NCBI RefSeq assembly: GCF_003287875.1
Contig: NZ_QMKK01000011.1
Location: 62,001-126,000, forward strand
Direction: 5' to 3'
DNA from: Martinezella tropici
GTDB lineage: Bacteria; Pseudomonadota; Alphaproteobacteria; Rhizobiales; Rhizobiaceae
DNA: 64,000 nucleotides
Under the pieces are notes generated by a model, which made no database searches, was not told the origin of the DNA, and was given only the letters and a program-made list of their open reading frames with translations. Within the stretch, counting starts at the first letter, position 1, and each line of letters begins with the position of its first letter. This document shows, piece after piece, positions 31,040 through 42,827 of the stretch. A program made the translations under genes and the position numbers.

Positions 31040-32154
31040 CGATCCCATCGCAGGAATTCAGGCTGGAGCCGGCAACCTTCGCCGATCTGAAGGGCTGGAA
31101 GGACGATGATCCTTCCAGCCTTTTTCGCACGATGATGGACTGCCGGACCTATATTCGCGACGTGAAGCCCTATCGCACGGGCGCGGCGGGACTGACGGCC
31201 GATGATCTCCTGACACTCCTCGATGCCGCCGAAGGATGGAAACCGCGCGATGCAGCGGAGGCCAGGGCTTTTTTCGAGGAGCATTGCCGGCCTTTCTTCA
31301 TTCGTCGCAATGGCGGTGCGACCGGTTTCGTGACCGCCTTCTATGAGCCGGAAATCGCAGTTTCAGCCGAGGCGGACGAAACCTATCGTTACCCCTTCTA
31401 TCGCAGACCGGATGATCTGATCGATCTGGATGACGGCAATCGGCCTGCCGAGCTTGACCCTTCCTATATGTTCGGCAGGCTTCAGGGTGGCGCAATTTCC
31501 GCCTATCCCGATCGCGGCGAGATCGATCGCGGCTATCTGGAAGGGAAAGGGCTGGAGATCGCCTGGGCAAAATCCAAGGTCGATGTCTTCTTCGTGCATG
31601 TGCAGGGCGCGGCGCGTCTGCGCTATGCGGATGGGCGTCTCGGCCGTATTACCTATGCCGCTAAGGCCGGCCATCCCTTCTCGGCCGTCGGGCGCCTGCT
31701 CATTGACCGCGGTGTGTTGGACCGCGCGACGATCTCCATGCAGACGATCCGCGACTGGCTCTACGCCCACCCGGATCAGGTCGATGAGGTCCTCTGGCAC
31801 AATCGATCCTATATCTTCTTCCGTGAAGCCGATGTCAGCGATCCCGCTCTCGGGCCGATCGCAGCGGCGAAGGTGCCGCTGGTACCGGGCCGCTCCCTCG
31901 CGGTCGACCGGCTGATCCACACCTTCGGCTTTCCCTTCTTCATCCGGTCTGAAAGCTTGACCCATCTCGATGGCGGCAAGCCTTTCGCGCGGCTGATGCT
32001 GGCGCTCGACACGGGCTCGGCGATTGTCGGGCCGGCGCGCGGCGATATCTTTACCGGTTCGGGCTATGATGCGGGAGAGCTCGCCGGCACCGTGCGCAAT
32101 GACGCCGATTTTTATATACTCATTCCGAAGGCGGCGGCGCAGAGGTTCGGCTGA
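31036..32154 (+). CDS. mltA: Membrane-bound lytic murein transglycosylase A
   Basis: The 372-aa protein has the MltA barrel domain (TGFVTAFYEPEIAVSAEADE near residue 95) and a C-terminal 3D domain with the catalytic Asp pair (RLMLALDTGSAIVGPARGD, near 318). MltA cleaves peptidoglycan glycan strands to anhydro-muropeptides. No signal peptide or lipobox is visible at the N-terminus, unlike E. coli MltA, so its export route is unclear. It overlaps tim44 upstream and the Smr gene downstream by a single base. Confidence 0.92.
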   Translation: MTIPSQEFRLEPATFADLKGWKDDDPSSLFRTMMDCRTYIRDVKPYRTGAAGLTADDLLTLLDAAEGWKPRDAAEARAFFEEHCRPFFIRRNGGATGFVTAFYEPEIAVSAEADETYRYPFYRRPDDLIDLDDGNRPAELDPSYMFGRLQGGAISAYPDRGEIDRGYLEGKGLEIAWAKSKVDVFFVHVQGAARLRYADGRLGRITYAAKAGHPFSAVGRLLIDRGVLDRATISMQTIRDWLYAHPDQVDEVLWHNRSYIFFREADVSDPALGPIAAAKVPLVPGRSLAVDRLIHTFGFPFFIRSESLTHLDGGKPFARLMLALDTGSAIVGPARGDIFTGSGYDAGELAGTVRNDADFYILIPKAAAQRFG

Positions 32155-32738
32155 TGGCCCCGGAACGGCAGAATAAGGATCGAAAGCTCAGCGCGGAAGA
32201 CCGCATCCTGTGGGGTAAGGTCGCCAAGAGCACCCGCCCCATGCCGGGCCGAATGGCCGATATCGAGGCTTTTGAAGCAGCGCTGCGCGCGGAAGCCGAA
32301 AATGAGGAAAACAGCCGCGCCGCAAAGGCGAAGATGGCGCCTGCCCCAGCAGAAATCCAGGAAGCATCAGCGCCTGCGAAGCAGCCCAGCGGCCGGCACC
32401 ATCCGCTGGAACGTCCGGTCAAGCGCAAGATCGCCAAAGGCCATCTGGCACTCGAAGCCCGCATCGACCTTCACGGCCTCATCCAGAGCGAGGCGCATTC
32501 CATGCTTCTCGATTTTCTGCTGCGGGCTCATAGCCGCGGCCTTCGCCATGTCCTGGTCATAACAGGCAAAGGCAGCTCCATGGGTAGCGAGGGTGCGCTG
32601 AAGCGTGCCGTGCCGCTCTGGTTTTCCAAGCCTGAATTCCGCTTTCTGATCTCCTCCTATGAGACGGCGGCACAACATCACGGTGGCGAGGGTGCGCTTT
32701 ATATCCGCCTGTCGCGCTTGAAGGGGGAAAAGCCGTGA
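32154..32738 (+). CDS. Smr/MutS2-type domain protein
   Basis: The 194-aa protein has a disordered Ala/Pro/Lys-rich N-terminal half and a C-terminal Smr domain from about residue 95: LEARIDLHGLIQSEAHSMLL (the DLHG motif) and HVLVITGKGSSMGSEGALKR (the TGKG motif). Smr domains are small nucleases or RNA/DNA-binding modules. It overlaps mltA and the next regulator gene on both sides. Confidence 0.9.
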   Translation: MAPERQNKDRKLSAEDRILWGKVAKSTRPMPGRMADIEAFEAALRAEAENEENSRAAKAKMAPAPAEIQEASAPAKQPSGRHHPLERPVKRKIAKGHLALEARIDLHGLIQSEAHSMLLDFLLRAHSRGLRHVLVITGKGSSMGSEGALKRAVPLWFSKPEFRFLISSYETAAQHHGGEGALYIRLSRLKGEKP

Positions 32739-33100
32739 CTCCGTTCGGCGAAGCAGTGCGCAAGCTGCGGCTGCGCAAGGGCGTCTCGCAGAAGCAGATG
32801 GCGGCCGCCCTCAATGTGACTCCGGCTTACTTATCCGCCTTAGAACACGGAAAGCGCGGTCTGCCGACCTTCGATTTGCTGCAGCGCATCGCCGGATATT
32901 TCAATATCATCTGGGACGAAGCCGAAGAACTCTTCCTGCTGGCCCGATTTTCCGATCCGCGCGTGGTTGTCGATACGTCCGGGCTTGCGCCCGAATATAC
33001 GGCCTTTGTCAACCACTTGGCCGGCAGGATCCGCAGCCTTGACGCCGCGACGATCCGTGAACTGACCCGCGTTTTGGAAAATGCCGGGAAAACCGGCTGA
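32735..33100 (+). CDS. XRE-family helix-turn-helix regulator
   Basis: The 121-aa protein is almost entirely one Cro/C1-type helix-turn-helix domain (VRKLRLRKGVSQKQMAAALN, then VTPAYLSALEHGKRGLP) plus a helical tail. It starts at a GTG that overlaps the Smr stop (GTGA). The conserved linkage to tim44-mltA-smr suggests it is co-transcribed with them; the target is unknown. Confidence 0.88.
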   Translation: MTPFGEAVRKLRLRKGVSQKQMAAALNVTPAYLSALEHGKRGLPTFDLLQRIAGYFNIIWDEAEELFLLARFSDPRVVVDTSGLAPEYTAFVNHLAGRIRSLDAATIRELTRVLENAGKTG

Positions 33101-33204
33101 AAACCGCCGTAATCCCCTGTTTTATACCTGATTTCGGGGCCTTCCGTTTGGAACTTCAGGGCGAAACATCCTATATATAGGCTAGGAAAAACCGCTGATT
33201 CGTT

Positions 33205-33318
33205 AGGGTCGGATGATTTCAGGTCGCAGCGACCGGAAATCCGAATCCGCTCTAAACTCAAAGAAGTAGAGCATGATGTCGTCCGGAAACCGCTCACACC
33301 GTTCGGCATCACGCTCTA
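33205..33318. repeat. Palindromic rhizobial intergenic repeat ahead of gyrB
   Basis: AGAGCATGATG (33268-33278) and CATCACGCTCT (33307-33317) pair at 10 of 11 positions around GTCCGGAAACCGCTCACACC, the core of a repeat that is very common between rhizobial genes. The remainder of the 261-base gap upstream of gyrB is unremarkable; the gyrB promoter must lie here or in the repeat. Confidence 0.7.
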
Positions 33319-33319
33319 G

Positions 33320-35797
<2,478 letters not shown>

Positions 35798-35814
35798 CCA
35801 TTTACGTCAGATGC

Positions 35815-35848
35815 AAAAAGGCCCACCGAAGGTTTCGCGGGCCTTTTT
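35815..35848. terminator. Bidirectional terminator, gyrB/nitroreductase
   Basis: AAAAAGGCCC (35815-35824) pairs with GGGCCTTTTT (35839-35848), with T-runs outside in both directions. It lies between convergent genes. Confidence 0.88.
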
Positions 35849-35860
35849 CTTTTCTATCAA

Positions 35861-36460
35861 TTACTTGGCGATGAAGGTGCCGTTGAAGCCCAGCTCCGAG
35901 AGCGGCTTGCGCTGGCTCGGCACCTCGCGCTCGCGCAGCTTTTCCGGAAGCTGGTTCTTGTCGCCGACCTTGCCGATCGCGACCGCGGCCTCGACGCGGA
36001 AACCGTCGGGAATGCCGAGAACTTCATAGGATTTTTCGACATGGAAGCCGGTCATGCCATGGGCTTCGTAGCCGGCTAGATGCGCTTGGATCGCCAGGAA
36101 GCCCCAGGCCGCTCCGGCATCGAAGGAATGGCTGTAGCTGGGCTTCTGTTCGGCCGAGCCGAGCTCGCCACTGTGGGTGCGCGAAATGACGAAAAGCAGG
36201 GCGGATGCGGATTTCACCCAGCCCTGGTTGAAGTCGATGAGGACGCTCAGGAACCTGTCCCAATGTTCCGAGCCGCGTAGCGCATAGAGGAAGCGCCAGG
36301 GTTGCAGGTTTGAGGCGGAGGGTGCCCAGTGCGCCGCTTCCAGAATAGTCAGCAGATCGGCTTCCGGCATGGTCTCGTTGGAATAGGCGCGCGGCGACCA
36401 GCGGTCGAGAAAGAGCTTGTCGATCGGATATTGAGATTCGCGGCTGTTGCTTGATGTCAT
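35861..36460 (-). CDS. Nitroreductase family protein
   Basis: The 199-aa flavoprotein has the FMN-binding RWSPRAYSNE at residue 20, AAHWAPSASNLQPWRF near 43 and AWGFLAIQAHLAGYEAHGM near 118. Such enzymes reduce nitro compounds or quinones with NAD(P)H; the physiological substrate is unknown. AAGGA precedes the ATG at 36460. Confidence 0.9.
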   Translation of the reverse strand: MTSSNSRESQYPIDKLFLDRWSPRAYSNETMPEADLLTILEAAHWAPSASNLQPWRFLYALRGSEHWDRFLSVLIDFNQGWVKSASALLFVISRTHSGELGSAEQKPSYSHSFDAGAAWGFLAIQAHLAGYEAHGMTGFHVEKSYEVLGIPDGFRVEAAVAIGKVGDKNQLPEKLREREVPSQRKPLSELGFNGTFIAK

Positions 36461-36540
36461 GAGGGCTTCTTTCCTTGGAGATGATCGGTCGCAGGCGGTC
36501 GAAACCGGCCGTTGGCTGGTTATAGATAGAGGATGCGAAC

Positions 36541-36831
36541 TTAAACTCGGGCAGCCCAGCTTACGTCGAGCTCCTCGCGAAAGGCGAAGCGCTTGAGGTG
36601 ATCCACGACAACGTTCTGCATGCGCTCGAGGTCTTCGGGCTTCTCGACTGTCAGCGTCATGATCAGGTTGCCGGGCTGGGCCGCCAGATCGAGGAAGCTT
36701 TCCGCACTGAACGGTACCCTGCCGGCGGTCGCATTGAATTCGACGCTGAAGCGGTGGCTCCAGTGCTTGCAGAGCTGCTGGAGATAACGGCTGGCATGGT
36801 CGGTTTTAACGTTGGAAACGGATGTCGCCAC
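36541..36831 (-). CDS. DUF2218 domain protein
   Basis: The 96-aa protein fits the DUF2218 family throughout: ASRYLQQLCKHWSHRFSVEF and VVDHLKRFAFREELDVSW. In other bacteria these small proteins often lie near siderophore or iron genes, but no such gene is nearby here. The start is a GTG at 36831. Its function is unknown. Confidence 0.85.
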   Translation of the reverse strand: MATSVSNVKTDHASRYLQQLCKHWSHRFSVEFNATAGRVPFSAESFLDLAAQPGNLIMTLTVEKPEDLERMQNVVVDHLKRFAFREELDVSWAARV

Positions 36832-36992
36832 AGGATTTGTCCGATAAAGCTGATCGCAAACGCATCATTGCATACATAGAGCTATCCGCATTCGCCAGGT
36901 AGACAGTCTGTTTCAAGTTTGCGTTATTCCGGTGAAATTCTGTTCCGCTATGGTGCCCTCACGAAGGAACGCGCGCGAGTGGAGACAGAGCC

Positions 36993-37946
36993 TTGCTGGT
37001 AAATGGGAAATGGACTGAGGATTGGCAGCCGGTCCAGGCAAAGGATGAGAAGGGCGGCTTCGTCCGCCAGACTTCGAGCTTTCGCAATTGGGTCACGCCC
37101 GATGGCCGCGCAGGACCGACGGGCGAAGGCGGGTTCAAAGCTGAGGCTGGCCGTTATCATCTTTATGTCGCGCTGATCTGCCCCTGGGCGTCGCGGACCC
37201 TGATCGGTCGCAAACTGAAGGGGCTGGAAGAGGCCATTTCCGTTTCCATCGTCGAACCTGCCCTGTCCAAACAAGGCTGGCGGTTCGGCGAATATCCAGG
37301 CGCCACGAACGATGCCATCAACGGCGCCACCTATATGCACGAGATCTATACGAAAGCCGATCCGGCCTTCACCGGCCGCGCCACGGTGCCAGTCCTATGG
37401 GACAAGCGCACCGGTACAATCGTCAACAACGAGTCATCCGATATCCTGCGCATGCTGAATGACGGTTTCGGCGATCTCGCAAGGCATGACATCGATCTTT
37501 ATCCGGCCGGAAAGCGCGACGAAATCGACGGTTTCAATGCCCGGATCTATCCCGCTCTCAACAACGGCGTCTATCGCGCAGGCTTCGCTACGACGCAGAT
37601 CGCTTATGAGGAAGCCTTCAATGAAGTCTTCAATTGCCTCGATCAGGTCGAGACCGAGCTGGAAGGCAAGGATTTCCTCTTTGCTATCAATCCTACCGAA
37701 AGCGATATCAGGCTCTTCGTCACCCTCGTCCGTTTCGACCTCGCCTATCACGGCCTGTTCAAATGCAATCTCCGCCGGCTGTCGGATTATGCCAACCTCC
37801 AGTCCTTCTGCCGTCGCATGCTGGATTGGCCGGGGATTGCCGAAACCGTCAGCTTCGATCATATCAAGCGCGGCTACTACTCGATTTCGACGCTCAATCC
37901 CAGTGGCATCGTACCGCTAGGACCTGCTCTCGACGAGCTGTTCTGA
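36993..37946 (+). CDS. Glutathionyl-hydroquinone reductase (YqjG/ECM4-type GST)
   Basis: The 317-aa protein has the xi-class GST pattern: FRNWVTPDG, the active-site motif CPWASR near residue 64, TVPVLWDKRTGTIVNNESSDILRML, and a helical C-domain ending in HIKRGYYSI. The family reduces glutathionyl-hydroquinones. The start is a TTG eight bases after GGAG; no in-frame ATG lies nearby. Confidence 0.9.
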   Translation: MLVNGKWTEDWQPVQAKDEKGGFVRQTSSFRNWVTPDGRAGPTGEGGFKAEAGRYHLYVALICPWASRTLIGRKLKGLEEAISVSIVEPALSKQGWRFGEYPGATNDAINGATYMHEIYTKADPAFTGRATVPVLWDKRTGTIVNNESSDILRMLNDGFGDLARHDIDLYPAGKRDEIDGFNARIYPALNNGVYRAGFATTQIAYEEAFNEVFNCLDQVETELEGKDFLFAINPTESDIRLFVTLVRFDLAYHGLFKCNLRRLSDYANLQSFCRRMLDWPGIAETVSFDHIKRGYYSISTLNPSGIVPLGPALDELF

Positions 37947-38010
37947 TACTCGACCACATATCAAAACCGGTCTAAGGTCCGCCTCGTTCGATGGAATAGG
38001 GAGGGCCGTC

Positions 38011-39429
38011 ATGGATTGGGAAGAGTTCCGGCAGTGGTCGGAGAAGGCGGCACATTGGGGAGCCGATTATCGCGCATCGCTTCGCGACAGACCGGTCCGG
38101 GCGAAGATGGCACCGGGCGAAATATCGGCGCATATAGCTGATTCTCCACCGGAGACGGGCGAAGCCATGGAAGATATCTTCAGCGATTTTGAGGATATCC
38201 TCGTGCCTGGCATGACGCACTGGCAACACCCGCGCTTCTTTGCCTATTTCCCAGCCAACGCCGCTCCTGTCTCGGTGGTTGCCGAATATCTGGTCAGCGC
38301 CATCGCCGCCCAATGCATGCTCTGGCAGACATCGCCCTCCGCGACCGAACTTGAAACGAAGGTCGTCGATTGGCTGCGACAGGCGCTCGGCCTGCCGGAA
38401 ACCTTCACCGGCGTCATTCAGGATTCCGCCTCGACCGCCACGCTTGCCGCCGTCCTCGTGATGCGCGAGAGGGCGCTGGACTGGCAGGGCAACAAAAGCG
38501 GCCTTGCGACAAACAAGGCAGTGCGCATCTATTCTACAGATCAGGTCCACACTTCAATTGACCGTGCCATCTGGATTGCCGGTGTCGGGCAGGAAAATTT
38601 GGTGCGGATTCCCTCTGGTGGTCCCAACAAGGCTATGGATCCGAAAGCACTTGCCGATGCGATCGAGCGTGATCGCGCTGCCGGGCTGCTGCCGGCCGGC
38701 GTCATCGCCTGCGTCGGTGGCACCAGCGTCGGCGCCTGTGACGATGTCGCTGCTGTCGTCAAAGTGGCCCATGCGCACGGACTTTATGTGCATGTCGATG
38801 CCGCCTGGGCGGGCTCGGCGATGATCTGCCCCGAGTTCCGCACCCTGTGGCAAGGCGTCGAGCAGGCCGATTCCGTGGTCTTCAACCCGCATAAGTGGCT
38901 TGGCGCGCAATTCGATTGCTCTGTCCAGTTCGTTCGCGAGCCGGAGACGCTGGTCCGCACACTGGCGATCCAGCCCGAATATCTGCGCACGCATGGCCAT
39001 GACGGCATCATCAATTACTCGGAATGGTCCGTGCCGCTTGGGCGCCGCTTTCGCGCACTAAAGCTCTGGTTCCTGTTGCGCTATCACGGCTTGGAAGGAT
39101 TGCGGACGATGATCCGCAACCATGTCTCCTGGTCGCAGAATCTGGCTAAGCGTCTTGCTGCCGAGCCTGATTTCGAAATCGTCACCGAGCCCTTTCTGTC
39201 GCTGTTCTCTTTCGATCACAAGGCGCCTGCGGGTGTCGGTCAGGAAGAGCACACACAGCGACTGATTACGGCTATCAATAACGACGGCCGCATCTACCTG
39301 ACGCAGACTCGTGTCAGCGGCCGGCTGGTCATTCGCTTCCAGGCCGGCCAGTTCGAGTCGACGGTTGACGATATCGCCATGGCTTTCGACGTCATCGTCG
39401 AAATCGCCAGGTCATTATCCCCGAACTAG
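38011..39429 (+). CDS. PLP-dependent group II decarboxylase (aromatic amino-acid decarboxylase-like)
   Basis: The 472-aa protein resembles DOPA/tryptophan decarboxylases. MTHWQHPRFFAYFPANAAP near residue 70 is the family's substrate-binding loop, HVDAAWAGSA carries the PLP aspartate and FNPHKWLGAQFDCS near 295 the PLP lysine. It should decarboxylate an L-aromatic amino acid; the exact substrate is not readable. AGGGAGGG precedes the ATG. Confidence 0.9.
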   Translation: MDWEEFRQWSEKAAHWGADYRASLRDRPVRAKMAPGEISAHIADSPPETGEAMEDIFSDFEDILVPGMTHWQHPRFFAYFPANAAPVSVVAEYLVSAIAAQCMLWQTSPSATELETKVVDWLRQALGLPETFTGVIQDSASTATLAAVLVMRERALDWQGNKSGLATNKAVRIYSTDQVHTSIDRAIWIAGVGQENLVRIPSGGPNKAMDPKALADAIERDRAAGLLPAGVIACVGGTSVGACDDVAAVVKVAHAHGLYVHVDAAWAGSAMICPEFRTLWQGVEQADSVVFNPHKWLGAQFDCSVQFVREPETLVRTLAIQPEYLRTHGHDGIINYSEWSVPLGRRFRALKLWFLLRYHGLEGLRTMIRNHVSWSQNLAKRLAAEPDFEIVTEPFLSLFSFDHKAPAGVGQEEHTQRLITAINNDGRIYLTQTRVSGRLVIRFQAGQFESTVDDIAMAFDVIVEIARSLSPN

Positions 39430-39563
39430 AAAAGCTGTTTTTCCAGCGCGAAGCCCCCGAGCCATGCTAGGCTCTCGAAAATCGATTGATGACACTGGTG
39501 AATAATTCGTTCATATATGATGTTATCAATCTCGTCTTTTGAAAATGCAGGGAAGGAAAATCC

Positions 39564-40406
39564 ATGAAATTGTTGCGTGTTGGCGAAGCCGGCAAGGAAA
39601 AGCCGGCGCTTCTGGATAGCGACGGCAAGATCCGCGATCTTTCCGCCCATGTCGCCGATATCGGCGGCGAGGCCATTTCGCCCGCAGGTCTTGCGAAGAT
39701 CGCAGCCCTTGATCCGAAAAGCCTACCTGAATTGCCGGAAGGCCGTCTCGGCGCTTGCGTTGCTGGCACCGGCAAGTTCATCTGCATCGGCCTGAATTTC
39801 TCGGATCACGCCGCCGAAACCGGCGCCACCGTGCCGCCGGAGCCGATCATTTTCATGAAGGCAAGCTCGGCCATCGTCGGCCCGAACGACAACGTGCTGA
39901 TCCCGCGCGGCTCTGAGAAGACCGACTGGGAAGTCGAGCTCGGCGTCGTCATCGGCAAGACGGCGAAATATGTCAGCGAAGCTGACGCGCTCGACTATGT
40001 CGCCGGTTACTGCGTTTCCCACGATGTCTCCGAACGCGCGTTCCAGACCGAGCGTTCCGGACAGTGGACCAAAGGCAAGTCCTGCGACACCTTCGGCCCG
40101 ATCGGTCCCTGGCTCGTTACCAAGGATGAGATTGCCGATCCGCAGAATCTCGGCATGTGGCTGAAGGTCAACGGCAAGATGATGCAGAACGGTTCGACCA
40201 AGACGATGGTCTACGGCGTCGCTTACCTCGTTTCCTATCTCAGCCAGTTCATGTCGCTGCATCCGGGCGACATCATTTCCACCGGCACACCTCCCGGCGT
40301 CGGCATGGGCATGAAACCGCCTCAGTATCTGAAGCCTGGCGATGTCGTCGAGCTCGGCATGGAAGGCTTGGGCACGCAGCGCCAGACCTTCCTCGCCGAC
40401 GCGTAA
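39564..40406 (+). CDS. Fumarylacetoacetate hydrolase family protein
   Basis: The 280-aa protein has the FAH fold with metal ligands in EPIIFMKASSAIVGPND, the DWEVELGVVIGK motif and TPPGVGMGMKPPQYLKPGD near the end. Relatives act as ureidoglycolate lyase, 2-hydroxyhepta-2,4-diene-1,7-dioate isomerase or acylpyruvase; genomic context does not decide. GGAAGGA precedes the ATG. A terminator follows. Confidence 0.9.
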   Translation: MKLLRVGEAGKEKPALLDSDGKIRDLSAHVADIGGEAISPAGLAKIAALDPKSLPELPEGRLGACVAGTGKFICIGLNFSDHAAETGATVPPEPIIFMKASSAIVGPNDNVLIPRGSEKTDWEVELGVVIGKTAKYVSEADALDYVAGYCVSHDVSERAFQTERSGQWTKGKSCDTFGPIGPWLVTKDEIADPQNLGMWLKVNGKMMQNGSTKTMVYGVAYLVSYLSQFMSLHPGDIISTGTPPGVGMGMKPPQYLKPGDVVELGMEGLGTQRQTFLADA

Positions 40407-40452
40407 GGCCTGCGAAACTCAGGAACTTTAACCTTTCGAGATCATTGTTGAT

Positions 40453-40481
40453 GCCGGGGAAGCGATTCTCCGGCGTTTTTT
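40453..40481 (+). terminator. Terminator of the FAH-family gene
   Basis: GCCGGGGAA (40453-40461) pairs with TTCTCCGGC (40466-40474) with one G-T pair, followed by GTTTTTTA. Of the rest of the gap up to 40700, 40482-40700 holds the promoter and leader of the PHB depolymerase gene; no other signal is clear. Confidence 0.75.
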
Positions 40482-40700
40482 ATAGATAAGAACCAATTGT
40501 AGTTATGTTGCTCTGCAGCAAAAACTGCTAGGTTGGATCAGAGGAAGGATGAGGATCGCGCCCGAGAGCCGTATCCTCCTGCTGCACAGCGCGACCGGAG
40601 GAGCGCCGCAGCGAGGCAGCGACACGCAAGGCGCGTGCGCTTCAATGATTTAAGTGATTTGCGCGGCGAAATGCCCGTATCGCAAGAGGTAAAGCCCCCC

Positions 40701-41978
40701 ATGTTTTATCAGTTTTACGAACTCAATCACGCCGCTCTCGCACCTTTTCGTGCCGCGGCGGACATGATGCGCCTGGCCTATTCCAATCCGCTTAATCCAC
40801 TTTCGCATACGGCGTTCGGCCGCACCTTGACGGCCAGTCTAGAGGTTTTCGAGCGCACCACTCGGCGCTACGGCAAGCCGGAATTCGGACTTCCGGAGAC
40901 GACGATCGACGACAAATCGGTCTCAGTGCATGAAAAGATTGTCTGGAAGAAGCCCTTCTGCAATCTCATCCATTTCGAGCGCAGCCTGCCCGCCGGCCAC
41001 AGCGCCGATCCGCGCATCCTGATCGTCGCGCCGATGTCGGGCCACTATGCGACGCTGCTGCGCGGCACGGTGGAAGCCCTGCTGCCGGCCGCCGATGTCT
41101 ATATTACCGACTGGATCGATGCCCGCATGGTGCCGATGACCGAAGGCACGTTCGATCTCGACGACTATATCGATTACGTCATCGAAATGCTGCACCATCT
41201 CGGGCCAGATACGCATGTCGTGGCCGTCTGCCAGCCCTCGGTGCCGGTCCTGGCCGCCGCTGCCGTGATGGAAGCGGCGGGCGATCGCCTGGCGCCGTCG
41301 TCGATGACGTTGATGGGTGGCCCGATCGATACCCGCATCAATCCGACCGCCGTCAACCAGCTTGCCAAGGAAAAGCCGCTGGAATGGTTTGCCGACAATG
41401 TCGTCATGAACGTGCCCTGGCCGCAGCCGGGCTTCATGCGGCCCGTCTATCCCGGCTTCCTGCAGCTTTCCGGCTTCATGTCGATGAATCTTGATCGCCA
41501 TATGATCGCTCACAAGGACTTCTTCGTACACCTCGTCAAGAATGACGGCGAGCCGGCCGAGAAGCATCGCGATTTCTACGACGAATATCTGGCGGTCATG
41601 GATCTGACGGCGGAATTCTATCTGCAAACGGTCGATCAGGTCTTCATCAAGCATGCGCTTCCCAAGGGCGAGCTCATGCATCGCGGCGAACGGGTCGATC
41701 CCTCCGCCATCCGCAACATTGCGCTTCTGACTGTCGAAGGCGAGAACGACGATATTTCCGGTGTCGGCCAGACGCATGCGGCACAGACCATCTGCACCAA
41801 TATCCCCGACCATATGCGCATGCACTATCTGCAGCCGGATGTCGGCCATTACGGAGTCTTCAACGGTTCGCGTTTTCGCCGCGAGATCGCGCCGCGCATT
41901 CTGGCCTTCACCCGCGAGCATGCCCGCACCGGCCGGCCGGTGGTCAAACGGGTCATCAAGGGCGGAAAATCCGCCTGA
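40701..41978 (+). CDS. phaZ: Intracellular polyhydroxyalkanoate depolymerase
   Basis: The 425-aa alpha/beta hydrolase begins MFYQFYELNHAALAPFRAAA, the family's characteristic start. It contains ILIVAPMSGHYATLLRGTVE, DVYITDWIDAR, the nucleophile region HVVAVCQPSVP (Cys in place of Ser, as in the family) and the catalytic His in QPDVGHYGVFNGSRFR. It degrades stored poly-3-hydroxybutyrate. A frame extends to 40533 but those 56 codons are Arg-rich and unlike the family. AGAGG lies upstream of the ATG. Confidence 0.93.
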   Translation: MFYQFYELNHAALAPFRAAADMMRLAYSNPLNPLSHTAFGRTLTASLEVFERTTRRYGKPEFGLPETTIDDKSVSVHEKIVWKKPFCNLIHFERSLPAGHSADPRILIVAPMSGHYATLLRGTVEALLPAADVYITDWIDARMVPMTEGTFDLDDYIDYVIEMLHHLGPDTHVVAVCQPSVPVLAAAAVMEAAGDRLAPSSMTLMGGPIDTRINPTAVNQLAKEKPLEWFADNVVMNVPWPQPGFMRPVYPGFLQLSGFMSMNLDRHMIAHKDFFVHLVKNDGEPAEKHRDFYDEYLAVMDLTAEFYLQTVDQVFIKHALPKGELMHRGERVDPSAIRNIALLTVEGENDDISGVGQTHAAQTICTNIPDHMRMHYLQPDVGHYGVFNGSRFRREIAPRILAFTREHARTGRPVVKRVIKGGKSA

Positions 41979-42002
41979 GAGACAGTAAAATCAAACGGAT
42001 AG

Positions 42003-42039
42003 AGCGGTTCGGAGCTTCGTTGGAAGCCGAACCGCTTTT
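42003..42039 (+). terminator. Terminator of phaZ
   Basis: AGCGGTTCGG (42003-42012) pairs perfectly with CCGAACCGCT (42027-42036), followed by TTTT. Of the 322-base gap 41979-42300, the rest (42040-42300) holds a small hairpin GCGCGT/ACGCGC at 42189-42207 and presumably the promoter and long leader of the DUF2852 gene; nothing else is clear. Confidence 0.85.
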
Positions 42040-42300
42040 GCTGTGCAAACTATTAGCTTTTGTTGAATTATCCGCGCCGATTCAAACACTTGTCCGATTC
42101 CGCCTGGCGATCCCATTGAAGCCTCACGAAGAGGTTACCATCTCGATTCCGGCGGTACCGCAGAGATGATCGGGCCGTTTACCGCGCCGCGCGTCCTTGG
42201 AACGCGCTGAGATGCAGGTAGAGCTTTAAAAACCGCGCAGAAGCCTTTCCATCGATCGCTGTCGGTCGAGGGGCGATGCGCCGTGCGAGGATACCTGACA

Positions 42301-42738
42301 ATGAACCAATCTGCATTGCTTCGCCCGGATTGGACTCCGGCTACTATTGCCTTGATGGTGCTTGGCTTCGTGGTCTTCTGGCCGCTGGGCTTTGCCATGC
42401 TCGCCTATATTCTCTTCGGAGAACGTTTGCGGGAATTCAAACGCGACGTGAACGAAAGGACCGATGGCATGTTTGCCGGCTGCGGCCGTCATCGCGGCCG
42501 TCACCGTCATTCCTTCTCCACCGGCAACGTCGCCTTCGACGACTGGCGCAAGGCTGAACTCGAGCGCCTCGAAGAGGAGCGCCGCAAGCTCGACGAGATG
42601 CGCGCCGAGTTCGACACCTATGTCCGCGAGCTGCGCCGTGCCAAGGATCAGGAGGAGTTCGACCGTTTCATGCGCGAGCGCAACAGCGTCAAGCGCAATG
42701 ACAATGGCGGTTCGCCGACCGAATTCCAGACGCCGTGA
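42301..42738 (+). CDS. DUF2852 domain protein
   Basis: The 145-aa protein has one membrane segment (TIALMVLGFVVFWPLGFAML), a Cys/His/Arg-rich stretch (CGRHRGRHRHSFS) and a coiled-coil C-terminal half (ELERLEEERRKLDEMRAEFD). This matches the alphaproteobacterial DUF2852 family of unknown function. The ATG at 42301 follows GAGGA by nine bases. A terminator follows. Confidence 0.88.
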   Translation: MNQSALLRPDWTPATIALMVLGFVVFWPLGFAMLAYILFGERLREFKRDVNERTDGMFAGCGRHRGRHRHSFSTGNVAFDDWRKAELERLEEERRKLDEMRAEFDTYVRELRRAKDQEEFDRFMRERNSVKRNDNGGSPTEFQTP

Positions 42739-42759
42739 CGGAAGTTCCGTCGCGAGGTC

Positions 42760-42788
42760 AAAACCGGCATCAAACGATGCCGGTTTTT
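42760..42788 (+). terminator. Terminator of the DUF2852 gene
   Basis: AAAACCGGCATC (42760-42771) and GATGCCGGTTTT (42776-42787) form a perfect 12-bp stem with a 4-base loop and T-run. Confidence 0.9.
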
Positions 42789-42827
42789 CTTTGCCAGAAA
42801 TCCCTGCGAATCATATAAAACTGCCTC

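Noticed and set aside
29672..31048. 458-codon minus-strand frame joining FxsA to a long N-terminal part
   Set aside because: The part above 30190 is antisense to the Tim44-like gene; FxsA starts at the ATG at 30190.
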